Below are positions 24,400 to 32,433 of a stretch of DNA of 64,000 bases, piece by piece. Location of the stretch: NCBI RefSeq assembly GCF_003194605.1, contig NZ_QHKY01000004.1:310001-374000 (forward strand), read 5' to 3'. This DNA is from Nocardioides gilvus (GTDB lineage Bacteria; Actinomycetota; Actinomycetes; Propionibacteriales; Nocardioidaceae). Every line of letters begins with the position of its first letter. Position 1 is the first letter of the stretch. The notes under the pieces are model-generated. The model ran no database searches and had not been told where the DNA came from. It worked only from the letters and a program-made list of their open reading frames with translations. The translations under genes were made by a program, and so were the position numbers.

Positions 24400-25428
24400 T
24401 CAGATGACGCCGCGGTCAGCCAGGTCGGCGATGACCCGCTCCTGGACGGCGCGGAAGTCACCTCGCTCGGGAATGTCCGCGACCTGGTTGGCCGGATGCA
24501 TCCGGGTGCCTGCGTAGGTCGGCGCATAGAGCTCGAACCGCTGGCGGGCCAGCATGTTCTCCATGGCGACCCGGCGCCGGAAGGTGCGGAGCCCGCCGAG
24601 ATCGATCTCGGCGTTCGCGGCCATCGAGGCGCCCTGCGCCGCCTCGGCGAGCACGAGGCCGCGGTGGTCCACGATCTTGCTCGACCCGTCCCCGGACATC
24701 GCGGGAAGCCCGGAGCCATAGAGCCCAGCCGTGTTGGCGGAGATCACGTACGCGCTGTTCTCCTGGGCGCGTGCCAACTTCGCCACGTTCTTGGGGCTCA
24801 TCAGTGCCGAGGCCACCTCCGAGGAGTTGTGCACGAACACCTCAGCCCCCCGCACCGCGAAGCAGCGCGCGATCTCGGGGTACAGGATCTCCTCCGAGGC
24901 GATCGGCGCGAGTTTGCCGATCTCCGTGTCGGCCACCGGGAAGAGCGACTCCGGTCCGTAGATCTCCAGGTAGCGGTCGAGCACGTCGTGCGGCGTCACC
25001 GCCCACATGGAGTTGAGGCGGCGGTAACGCAGGACCACGGCGCCGCTCGGATCGAAGATCACGCACGCCTGGAAGTAGATCCCGGGGAAGTGCTCGTCGA
25101 CCTCGTAGTTGTTGACCGAGAGGAAGACGTCCAGGTCTCTGGCCATCTCGCCCATGCGGGCGTACTCCACGCCGTCAGGAGCGAGGCCGGCCCGTTCGCC
25201 CCAGAGCGGGATCGACTCCCCCGCAGGTGGACCGGTGAGCACGAACTCAGGAAGGACGAGGAGCCTGGTGTCACGTCCTGCCGTGGCCAGGGACGCCGTC
25301 GCCTCGCGGTGGATGCGGTCGATCCCGGCGAGGATGTGCGAGCGTGCTGTCGCGGTGTCCGCACACCCGTTGACGGCGTGACAGGCCGTCTGCAGCGCGA
25401 GGGCTCGGTATCGAAGACTCTGGGTCAC
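24400..25428 (-). CDS. Nitrilase-superfamily protein with Cys to Ser change
   Basis: 342 residues with one C-N hydrolase fold. Glu in LLVLPEFVLTG is kept, but the segment normally carrying Cys (x-C-x-x-x-x-PE) reads ASEEILYPE, so the nucleophile is Ser; the Lys region reads RYRRLN. The active site is therefore unusual, perhaps inactive, or uses Ser. The C-terminal part has the segment MENMLARQRFELY typical of the family. GTG at 25428 overlaps the binding-protein stop (GTGA). It is the gene next to an ABC importer, so it may process or sense the imported amide. Confidence 0.75.
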   Translation of the reverse strand: MTQSLRYRALALQTACHAVNGCADTATARSHILAGIDRIHREATASLATAGRDTRLLVLPEFVLTGPPAGESIPLWGERAGLAPDGVEYARMGEMARDLDVFLSVNNYEVDEHFPGIYFQACVIFDPSGAVVLRYRRLNSMWAVTPHDVLDRYLEIYGPESLFPVADTEIGKLAPIASEEILYPEIARCFAVRGAEVFVHNSSEVASALMSPKNVAKLARAQENSAYVISANTAGLYGSGLPAMSGDGSSKIVDHRGLVLAEAAQGASMAANAEIDLGGLRTFRRRVAMENMLARQRFELYAPTYAGTRMHPANQVADIPERGDFRAVQERVIADLADRGVI

Positions 25429-26471
25429 AGCAGCGCCTTGGCCTCGGCGAGCAGCTCGGGCAGGACGACCTCGGACAGGTCAACTTCCTTCTTGATCAAC
25501 TTGGCCTTGAAGAGTGCGGACTGCATGGTCGCCCAGTTGTCGGTGTCCATGGTCATCAACTTGTCCTCGCCCGCAGCCAGGTAGAGCGGACGGACCAGGT
25601 CGAGCTGCTGCTGGGCACCTTCGGGGGTGATCTCGCGGTTGTACTTGCGGATCCACTCGATGGTCTGTTTGTCGTTGCTCTCGTCGCAGGCGTACTCAAG
25701 ACCCTGGTAGAAGGCCGCCAACATCTTCACGACCGTCTCGCGGTTCTTGTCGAACTCGTCGCGAGTCGTGATGTAGCAGTCGGCCGGAGTCGGCATCACG
25801 TCGTCGAAGTTCCAGGTGTGCACCTTGCTGCCAGCCGCGTTCAGGGCGTCGCGCTCAGCGGCACTGCCGATCCACGCAGCCACGTCACCCTTCTCGGCGA
25901 ACTGGTAGGCCGCAGTGCCGAGGCCCGTGACCTGACGCTTGATCGACTTCGGGTCGATGCCCTCCTGCACAGCCATCAGGTCGACCATCTGGTCGGTGGT
26001 GCCACCGGCGGAGACGATGCCCACGGTCTTGCCCGCGAGGTCGCCCATGCTCTTGACCGGCTGCTCCGCCATCGACTGCATCTCGAAGGACGAGCGCTGG
26101 ACCGGCATCCCGAAGGCCACGAAGGGCGCGTCCTCGTTGGCCACGGTGATCAGAGCGCTGATGGCCTGGAACCGGCTGTACTGCGTGCTCAGGGAGAGCA
26201 GACCGGACATCGCCTGCGGCGTGCCCGTCGATGAGATGACCTGACCGTCGATCCCGAGGTCAGCGAAGAAGCCGGCCTCCTTGGCGATCATCTCCGGGCA
26301 GTTCCCGACGTTGTAGCCGAAGGCAGTCTGGTAGACCCGTGCGGTCCCCCCGGTCCCGCTCGAGGTGGAGTCGTCGGCACAGCCGGCCAGGAAGGACGTC
26401 GCGGGGATGGCGACCCCGATACCGGCAGCAAGGGTGAGGACACGTCGACGGGAGAATCCGGGGTGGTTCAT
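25425..26471 (-). CDS. ABC transporter substrate-binding lipoprotein, NitT/TauT (SsuA)-like
   Basis: 348 residues. The N terminus has a twin-arginine motif (SRRRVLTLAAG), a hydrophobic core and a lipobox with a Cys near residue 31 (FLAGCADD), so it is a Tat-exported lipoprotein. The rest is an NMT1/THI5-like binding fold (VYQTAFGYNVGNCPEMIAKE, GKTVGIVSAGGTTDQMV). This family carries sulfonates, nitrate, taurine, thiamine precursors and aromatic acids. The gene follows the permease after 69 bases and is coupled to the nitrilase-like gene. Confidence 0.88.
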   Translation of the reverse strand: MNHPGFSRRRVLTLAAGIGVAIPATSFLAGCADDSTSSGTGGTARVYQTAFGYNVGNCPEMIAKEAGFFADLGIDGQVISSTGTPQAMSGLLSLSTQYSRFQAISALITVANEDAPFVAFGMPVQRSSFEMQSMAEQPVKSMGDLAGKTVGIVSAGGTTDQMVDLMAVQEGIDPKSIKRQVTGLGTAAYQFAEKGDVAAWIGSAAERDALNAAGSKVHTWNFDDVMPTPADCYITTRDEFDKNRETVVKMLAAFYQGLEYACDESNDKQTIEWIRKYNREITPEGAQQQLDLVRPLYLAAGEDKLMTMDTDNWATMQSALFKAKLIKKEVDLSEVVLPELLAEAKALL

Positions 26472-26540
26472 CGCAACTCCTGGGAAGTTCGAGGCACGGG
26501 GCCTCGGTGATGTGGGTGGAACGGAAGGTGGTTCAGCGGC

Positions 26541-27353
26541 TCATTGCGGGGGGCGCGAGTTCACCCGTACTGACTCGTGCCACGGGATGAGGAGACGTTT
26601 GAGCGAGGTCACGGCCAGGTAGAGCACGAGACCGAAGAGCGCCATCAGCACGATGGCCCCGAAGAGAAGATCGATCTGGAGATTGCTCTGCAGGTTGAGG
26701 GCGTAGCGGCCCAGCCCCTTGTCGCCCCCCAGGTACTCACCGACGATGGCACCGATCGTGGCCAGGACGACCGCCTGTTCGAGGCCGGCCAGGATGTAGG
26801 CCATCGTGTGCGGCAGCTCCACCCGCAGGAAGCGGAAGGCGCGCCCGGCACCGATCGAGGTGGCCATGTCGTTGTGCCCCTGGGGCAACGACTGGATGCC
26901 GAACGCGGTGTTCACCATCAGGGGGAAGAAGCAGACCAGGGCCGCGAGCGCGACCTTCGAGGACTCACCGAACCCGAACCAGAGCACGAAGAGAGGCGCC
27001 AGCGCCACCTTGGGAGTGACCTGGATCAGGACCAGGAACGGCTTCAGCACGAGGTTGAGCACTCGGGACTTGCCGATCGCGAAGCCGGATCCGACACCGA
27101 TCACGACCCCGATCGCGAGACCCATGACGGTCTCGATGAAGGTCGTCCAGACGTGCTCGCGCCAGATGAACGGATCGGTGACCTGCGTCGTGAGCGCGGC
27201 CCAGACGTCAGCCGGAGCCGGCAGGATGAAGTGCGAGACGCCCGTGACCTCGATGTAGAGCTGCCACAGACCGACCAGGGCAACCGCCACGAGCGGGGTG
27301 GTGATCAGCGCGAGGTACTTGTCCAGGAAACCGCGCGCAGTCGTGCGGCTCAT
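26541..27353 (-). CDS. ABC transporter permease, NitT/TauT (SsuC)-like
   Basis: 270 residues with about six membrane segments. The EAA-type loop reads as a variant GAGRAFRFLRVELPHTMAYI, the coupling helix that contacts the ATPase. ATG 27353 overlaps the ATPase stop (27350-27352, ATGA). It would form the membrane channel of the importer together with the neighbouring binding protein and ATPase. Confidence 0.9.
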   Translation of the reverse strand: MSRTTARGFLDKYLALITTPLVAVALVGLWQLYIEVTGVSHFILPAPADVWAALTTQVTDPFIWREHVWTTFIETVMGLAIGVVIGVGSGFAIGKSRVLNLVLKPFLVLIQVTPKVALAPLFVLWFGFGESSKVALAALVCFFPLMVNTAFGIQSLPQGHNDMATSIGAGRAFRFLRVELPHTMAYILAGLEQAVVLATIGAIVGEYLGGDKGLGRYALNLQSNLQIDLLFGAIVLMALFGLVLYLAVTSLKRLLIPWHESVRVNSRPPQ

Positions 27354-28153
27354 GCGAGCACCCCGTCCAGTGCGGGAGCGGCGAGGTCGTTCAGCGCCTC
27401 ACGCAGGAGCCCCGTGTAGCGGGCGAACTCCGGTGTCGCCATCACGTCGACGCCGCGCGGGCGAGCCAGGTCAATCATCGTGTCAGCGACCACGCGACCG
27501 GGCGCCGCCTGCATGACCACCACCCGGTCGGCGAGGAACACCGCCTCCTGGATGGAGTGGGTCACGAAGACGACGGTCTTCTGCTTCTCCAGCCAGATCC
27601 GCTGCAGCTCGAGGTTGAGGTTGTCCCGCGTCTGGGCATCAAGGGCTCCGAACGGTTCGTCCATCAGGAGCACGTCGGGGTCATAGGAGAGCGCGCGGGC
27701 GATCGCCACGCGCTGGCGCATCCCGCCGGACAACTCGTGGGGCAGTTTGCCAGCCGCTGGGGTCAGACCGACGAGGTCGAGCATCCTGCGTCCCGTCTCA
27801 CTCCTGGAAGCCTTGGACACCCTGCGGGCCTCGAGCGGCAGCTGGACGTTCTGCTGCGCCGTACGCCACGGCAGGAGGTTGTGGTCCTGGAAGACGAAGC
27901 CGACGTCGGCCAGGGCATCACGGCGGGCTGCTGCGCCGCTGGTGACCGCCTTGCCCGCGATCGAGACATCGCCGGCAGTGGCGGTCTCGAGACCTCCGAC
28001 GATCCTGAGCAACGTGGTCTTGCCGCATCCCGAGGCTCCGAGCAGCGCGACGAACTGACCTTCAGGGATCTCGAGATTGATCTGGCCGAGGACGGGATCA
28101 GTCCCCTGGGGACCGAAACGTTTCGACACGTCGGTGATCGAGATGGCTGTCAC
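27350..28153 (-). CDS. ABC transporter ATPase, NitT/TauT (SsuB)-like
   Basis: 267 residues. Walker A GASGCGKTT near residue 41, Q-loop FQDHNLLPW, signature LSGGMRQRV, Walker B VLLMDEPFGALD and H-loop VTHS are all present. It energises the importer and heads an operon continuing through permease, binding protein, nitrilase-like, beta-rich protein, SDR and ALDH to 21694. The cargo is therefore likely an amide- or alcohol-bearing small molecule. Confidence 0.93.
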   Translation of the reverse strand: MTAISITDVSKRFGPQGTDPVLGQINLEIPEGQFVALLGASGCGKTTLLRIVGGLETATAGDVSIAGKAVTSGAAARRDALADVGFVFQDHNLLPWRTAQQNVQLPLEARRVSKASRSETGRRMLDLVGLTPAAGKLPHELSGGMRQRVAIARALSYDPDVLLMDEPFGALDAQTRDNLNLELQRIWLEKQKTVVFVTHSIQEAVFLADRVVVMQAAPGRVVADTMIDLARPRGVDVMATPEFARYTGLLREALNDLAAPALDGVLA

Positions 28154-28290
28154 GGGCGAGCCTTTCTGGGACGGAGCGAACCCCGATGGAGGGGTCGCCG
28201 GTGCGCGCTGGGAGAGGCGGGCGAGGTCCCACAGACGCGGTGTGGGGGCTGGCGGGTGGTGTGGTTCCGAGTGGTCCGTCGATGACCCTC

Positions 28291-28307
28291 GTCACCCGAC
28301 GGGTGAC
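28291..28307. promoter_or_regulatory. Perfect inverted repeat in the importer/regulator intergenic region
   Basis: GTCACCCG-A-CGGGTGAC, eight bases each side of one, lies between the divergent ABC operon and the DgoR-like regulator gene. Size and place suit an operator for that regulator. Confidence 0.45.
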
Positions 28308-28364
28308 CTCCACCACACGGCTATGATTGGCATCTGAGGGACGCAATGGGAAGGCATCCACCAA

Positions 28365-29150
28365 TTGTCAGACTTTATACAGCGTGGAGCCTCCGACAAC
28401 GCCGGTGGTCTTCCCCTGACGCAACGCCCACTGCCTCCCGACCCGCATCACGTCGCCAGCATGCACGGCGTCGTCGTCGAGTCCCTGGGCAGTGGCATCG
28501 CGCTGGGCCAGATCACCGGAACCCTGGACCTGGACGAGATCGCGGCACACTTCCAGGTCTCGCGCTCACTGATTCGCGAAGCCCTGCGGACCCTGGCGGC
28601 GAAGGGCATGGTGGTGGCCCGGCAGAAGACGGGGACCAAGGTGACCGCACAGGGCGAGTGGGCAGCCCTTGATGAGCACGTCATCCGTTGGCGGGCGGCC
28701 GGACCAGAGCGCTTCGCGCAGCTGCACGACTCGCTCGAGGTCCGCGAACGGCTGGAGCCCCTGGCCGCCCGCCGCATGGCCGAGTCCGGGCCCGGGTCAG
28801 CCCTGGAAGCGCTCCGTCGAGCCGCTGGCGAGATCGAGACCGCGAATGCCACCCAGGACACCCTCTTGATGCTGCGCGCCGACACGGCGTTCCACCGGGC
28901 CCTCTACCTCGGCTCCGGCAACGACTTCCTGGCGGAGATGGCCGGCACCGTCCATGCGTGTCTGAGGGTGCCCGACTTCCAACGGTTCCACCGCTTCTCG
29001 CCCAGCACCGCAGTGCGTCACCACGCCCTGGCGCGGGCGATCGCCGACGGGGACGCCGAGGCTGCAGAAAGCATGTGCGCCGAGGTGATGGCCCAGACCC
29101 GTGCGCTCTTCACCGAGGCCCACCACGCGCTGCGCAGCCAGGGTCCCTGA
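28365..29150 (+). CDS. GntR/FadR-family transcriptional regulator (DgoR/LldR-like FCD)
   Basis: 261 residues from a TTG at 28365; the true start may be later, with ATG 28461 the last possible and likely too short for the first helix. The wHTH contains VSRSLIREALRTLAAKG and the wing QKTGTKV, then a segment WAALDEHVIRW as seen in the DgoR type of FadR regulators. The C-terminal FCD domain has metal/ligand His (DTAFHRALY, VRHHALARAI). It is divergent from the ABC importer operon and probably represses it, with an intergenic palindrome at 28291-28307. Effector unknown; family members answer to sugar acids or lactate. Confidence 0.82.
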   Translation: MSDFIQRGASDNAGGLPLTQRPLPPDPHHVASMHGVVVESLGSGIALGQITGTLDLDEIAAHFQVSRSLIREALRTLAAKGMVVARQKTGTKVTAQGEWAALDEHVIRWRAAGPERFAQLHDSLEVRERLEPLAARRMAESGPGSALEALRRAAGEIETANATQDTLLMLRADTAFHRALYLGSGNDFLAEMAGTVHACLRVPDFQRFHRFSPSTAVRHHALARAIADGDAEAAESMCAEVMAQTRALFTEAHHALRSQGP

Positions 29151-29177
29151 CCCGACGCAGCAGCATGGGGTACGGGA

Positions 29178-29990
29178 TCAGAGGCCGTGCCACCCGAAGC
29201 GGCGCGAGAGCTCCCGGCTGGCCGAGAGAAGTTCGGTCCTGCAGTGCTCCACGTTCTCGAGCAGTCGCTCGCGCGGACCGCAGACACTGACGACCGCGAC
29301 CGGGAAACCGTCGTGGCTCAGCACCGGAGCGGCCACTGCCGCCGCCCCTCCCTTGCGCTCTCCGTCGGAGACCGCCCAACCCTGCTCGCGCACCTCGGCC
29401 AGGACGCGCCTGAGCTCGACCTGGTCGGTCAGGGTGTTGTCCGTCATCCGCGTCAGGGGCGACTCCTGCAGGTAGGCGTCGACCGCGGAGCTGTCCATGT
29501 GGGCCAGGAACACCCGGCCAGACGCACCGGCGTGCAGTGGATAGGGCTCTCCCATGGTGACCGAGAGAATCACCTCGCGATCCGGCGTCACCTGGTCGAC
29601 GTAGATGCGCTCCTGCCCGCCGAGAAGCACCGACAACGTCGTCGTCTCCCCGGTGCGCTCCGAGAGACGCTCCATGGCCGGACGTCCCATTCGACGCACG
29701 TCGATCCGGTCCAGATAGGCCAGGCCCAGACGCAGCGTGCCCACGCCGAGTGCGTAGCGACGGGTGCGGGGATCGAGGTCCACGAGACCCTTGAGGCGCA
29801 GCGTGGCCAGGACGCGATGCACCGCGGCCTTGGACATCTCCAGGTCCTCGGCCAGCTCGGTGATCCCGAAGTCCGGTCCTCGCGACGCAGCCATGTGGAG
29901 CAGCATGTCTGCAGCCCGTTCGACGGTGGCGATCGTCGTCGCCGACGCCTTGGTGGCTTCTCCGTTGTGACTGTCCTGAGTGATCGACAT
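29178..29990 (-). CDS. IclR-family transcriptional regulator 1
   Basis: 270 residues. The N-terminal HTH_IclR (about 25-80) reads ITELAEDLEMSKAAVHRVL, followed by the effector-binding domain with PYPLHAGASGRVFLA and VSVCGP. It is a close relative of the second IclR protein (41151-41945), sharing PDRE, PYPLHAG-SGR and VAAPVL segments. ATG 29990 is preceded by GGGAG; the upstream frame is not preceded by a ribosome site. Family regulators bind short palindromes such as TGGAAATnATTTCCA; a similar box (GGAAYNNNGTTYCA) recurs in the right half. It ends 27 bases from the convergent GntR gene. Confidence 0.88.
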   Translation of the reverse strand: MSITQDSHNGEATKASATTIATVERAADMLLHMAASRGPDFGITELAEDLEMSKAAVHRVLATLRLKGLVDLDPRTRRYALGVGTLRLGLAYLDRIDVRRMGRPAMERLSERTGETTTLSVLLGGQERIYVDQVTPDREVILSVTMGEPYPLHAGASGRVFLAHMDSSAVDAYLQESPLTRMTDNTLTDQVELRRVLAEVREQGWAVSDGERKGGAAAVAAPVLSHDGFPVAVVSVCGPRERLLENVEHCRTELLSASRELSRRFGWHGL

Positions 29991-30060
29991 GAGCACTCCC
30001 TCCCTACTTCTGATGAACGTCTGTGCGTCCGGTTTCCGCCAGCGTGACGGTCCGCAGGGC

Positions 30061-30639
30061 TCAGCCCCAGAGCTTGACGACGGCGCGACCTGCCACCTCG
30101 GGGGCTGCGGTCCCGGCCGGAAGGTGTGTCCACCGTAGGGCCTCGACCCAGAGCAGGTCCGCGTCATGGTCGAAGACGCGCCCGGCAATCTCCTCGTGCA
30201 CCTCGATGGATCCGTTCAGTCCCTCGCGTGGTTCACGCACCACCCCGGGCTCCAGGTCGACGACCTGCATGTCGAACGGCGGGTCGTGCGGGCCTTCCTG
30301 CCACCCCCCACCCTCGCCCGAGAACCACACGAGAACCCGCGTCGTGGGCTCGTTCCAGGTGTCTGCGCGCGTCGCGTGCGGCACGCCGACCAGGAGTTGA
30401 CCGACCCCGGCACGCAGGCCGTTGATGTGCATGGCACCGCTCAGCGCGACCATCTCTTCCTGGGCCGGCTGGTGACCAGTCGTTTCGCGGCGCCAGTCAT
30501 CCGGGAAGTCGACGAGCACCGAGCGCAGCCCACGTTCCTCGTCCTTCCACAGCATGCTCATCCGGGTCGCCCGGGAGGACCCGGCGGGCAGCAGGTCGAA
30601 CCAGGTCAGATCTGCGGTCTCGATGTCGACCAGCGTCAT
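30061..30639 (-). CDS. Cupin-like protein, paralogue of the protein at 15979-16557
   Basis: 192 residues, the same length as its paralogue, with LTWFDL, MSMLW, RSVLVDFPDDWRR, QPAQEEM, LSG and GGGW in the same order. A single cupin-type barrel is likely. As in the paralogue, no clear H-x-H metal motif is seen. It is divergent from the CoA ligase gene, with an IclR-type box between them at 30707, and lies 70 bases upstream of the IclR gene on the same strand. Function unknown. Confidence 0.75.
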   Translation of the reverse strand: MTLVDIETADLTWFDLLPAGSSRATRMSMLWKDEERGLRSVLVDFPDDWRRETTGHQPAQEEMVALSGAMHINGLRAGVGQLLVGVPHATRADTWNEPTTRVLVWFSGEGGGWQEGPHDPPFDMQVVDLEPGVVREPREGLNGSIEVHEEIAGRVFDHDADLLWVEALRWTHLPAGTAAPEVAGRAVVKLWG

Positions 30640-30706
30640 GGAACCATTCCTCTCGCGTGTGCGGACGGCGCGGGCACTTCGTGGGCCGCCAGCATTTACA
30701 CTAGAC

Positions 30707-30720
30707 GGAACGCTGTTTCA
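30707..30720. promoter_or_regulatory. IclR-type box upstream of the acyl-CoA ligase
   Basis: GGAACGCTGTTTCA lies just downstream of a possible -10, TACACT (30697-30702), and 105 bases before the ligase start. The match to GGAATGCTGTTTCA upstream of the CoA-transferase at 54930 is 13 of 14 bases. Confidence 0.6.
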
Positions 30721-30824
30721 TTGCGATGCCTTCCGTAAGACGATATCTGGACCCGAGTCGCCGCGACGGAGGTGAAGGACCTGCAGAACCTTCTCTCCCG
30801 GCGGCCCCCACTCCAAGGAGAATT

Positions 30825-32372
30825 ATGGCGCTCAAGCCCGGCGGTTCCCCCCTCTCCATCGCCCAGGGGGTGCGTGAGTTCGCGCGCAGTTCCCCCGGTC
30901 AGGTCGCTGTGATCGACGGGGACCGCACCCAGACGTACGCCCAGCTCGAAGAGCGCTCCAACCGGCTGGCGCACCACCTGCTGGGCAGTGGGCTCGAACG
31001 CGGGGAAAAGGTTGCCGTACTCCTGGGCAACCGCTTGGAGTTCCCGGAGGTCGCCACGGGCATCGCCAAGGCGGGCCTCGTGATGGTCCCGCTCAACCCC
31101 CGCCTCACGGGATCGGAGGCCGAATACATCCTCGAGCACAGCGGGACCCACTTCCTCGTCATCGACGGCGCACTGGCGCCGGTGGTCTCCGACGCCGTCC
31201 GGGCGCATGACCTACCTGTTCTCACGCTGGATGCGGAGAGCATGGGAGCCGACGCCCTGGGCGCCGACTACGAGTCCGCTCTGGCAGCGGCGCCGGCCAC
31301 GGACCCCGGGATCGTCGTCGACGAGTCCGAGCCGTTCTGCATCACGTACACCTCCGGCACCACCGGTAAGCCCAAGGGCGTGCTGATCTCGCACCGGAGT
31401 CGGGTCCTCACCATCTACATGTCGGCCCTCGAGTACGGGCTCGGCACCGGACGCGTCTCGGCAGCGGTAGCGCCGATGTACCACGGAGCGGGCTTCGCCT
31501 TCGGCTTCGCCCCGGTCTTCACCGGGGGCACGGTGACCATGCTCAACAAGTGGAGTCCGGCAGACTTCCTGGAGCTCGTCGAACGCGACCACGTCCAGTC
31601 CGCCTTCCTGATCCCCACCCATGCGCAGGGTCTGCGGGCGCTCGGCCCCGACGTCGTCTCCTCCCGGGACCTGTCCAGCCTCGACACCCTCTACTTCAAC
31701 GCAGCCGCCCTGCCCTGGCCCTTGAAGCAGTGGGTCATGGAGACCTTCCCTGACGTCGGCGTCCACGAGCTGTACGGCTCCACCGAGTCCGGGATCATCA
31801 CCAACCTGCGTCCCGTCGACATGCGCCGCAAGCCGGGTTCAGTGGGCCACCCCTGGTACATGACCGAGGTCAAGGTCGTCGACGAGGCAGGAGTCGCGGT
31901 GCCTGCGGGCTCGCCCGGCGAACTCTTCAGTCGCTCCCCCTACCTGATGAACGGCTACCTTGACGACCCCGAGGCCACGGCCGCCTGCACCACCGAGGAC
32001 GGTTTCGTGACCTGTGGCGACATCGTGGTGGTCGACGAGGAGGGGTACATCTCGGTCGTCGACCGCAAGAAGGACCTGATCATCTCGGGTGGCACCAACG
32101 TCTACCCGCGTGAGATCGAGGAGGCACTGGCCTCCCACCCGCACGTGGTCGAGTCCGCCGTGGTGGGTGAGGCCGACGAGACCTGGGGTGAGACGGTCGT
32201 CGCCCATGTGGTCCTGAAGAACGGCAGCACCCTCGACGCCGACGCCCTGGAGTCCCACTGCCGCGAGACCTTGGCGGGGTACAAGATCCCGAGGCGTTGG
32301 TACGCCACCCCTGCGCTCCCCCGCAACGCCGGAGGCAAGGTCGTCAAGCGCGACCTCAAGCCTCCGCTCTGA
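30825..32372 (+). CDS. Acyl-CoA ligase (ANL superfamily, AMP-forming)
   Basis: 515 residues. The AMP-binding motif is YTSGTTGKPKG, followed by the adenylation motif YGSTESG and the segment DRKKDLIISGGTNVYPREIEE. The C-terminal Lys region (GGKVVKRDLK) is present. It makes an acyl-AMP, then a thioester with CoA. AAGGAG six bases before ATG 30825 marks the start; a longer frame from 30726 lacks a site. It begins a plus-strand unit regulated probably by the IclR protein through the 30707 box. Substrate: an aromatic, fatty or branched acid; not decidable from sequence. Confidence 0.92.
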   Translation: MALKPGGSPLSIAQGVREFARSSPGQVAVIDGDRTQTYAQLEERSNRLAHHLLGSGLERGEKVAVLLGNRLEFPEVATGIAKAGLVMVPLNPRLTGSEAEYILEHSGTHFLVIDGALAPVVSDAVRAHDLPVLTLDAESMGADALGADYESALAAAPATDPGIVVDESEPFCITYTSGTTGKPKGVLISHRSRVLTIYMSALEYGLGTGRVSAAVAPMYHGAGFAFGFAPVFTGGTVTMLNKWSPADFLELVERDHVQSAFLIPTHAQGLRALGPDVVSSRDLSSLDTLYFNAAALPWPLKQWVMETFPDVGVHELYGSTESGIITNLRPVDMRRKPGSVGHPWYMTEVKVVDEAGVAVPAGSPGELFSRSPYLMNGYLDDPEATAACTTEDGFVTCGDIVVVDEEGYISVVDRKKDLIISGGTNVYPREIEEALASHPHVVESAVVGEADETWGETVVAHVVLKNGSTLDADALESHCRETLAGYKIPRRWYATPALPRNAGGKVVKRDLKPPL

Positions 32373-32382
32373 CATCACGCCC

Positions 32383-32424
32383 GACTGCGACCCCGGACCG
32401 CCACAGCGGTCCGGGGTCGCAGTC
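32383..32424. terminator. Bidirectional stem-loop terminator
   Basis: An 18-base inverted repeat (arms 32383-32400 and 32407-32424) with a 6-base loop, between the convergent ligase and fused hydrolase genes. Confidence 0.85.
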
Positions 32425-32433
32425 CTTGCATGC

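Noticed and set aside
25425-28153. Sulfonate importer ssuABC
   Set aside because: The family includes many substrates, and the operon lacks a sulfonate monooxygenase; neighbours are nitrilase-like, SDR and ALDH genes.
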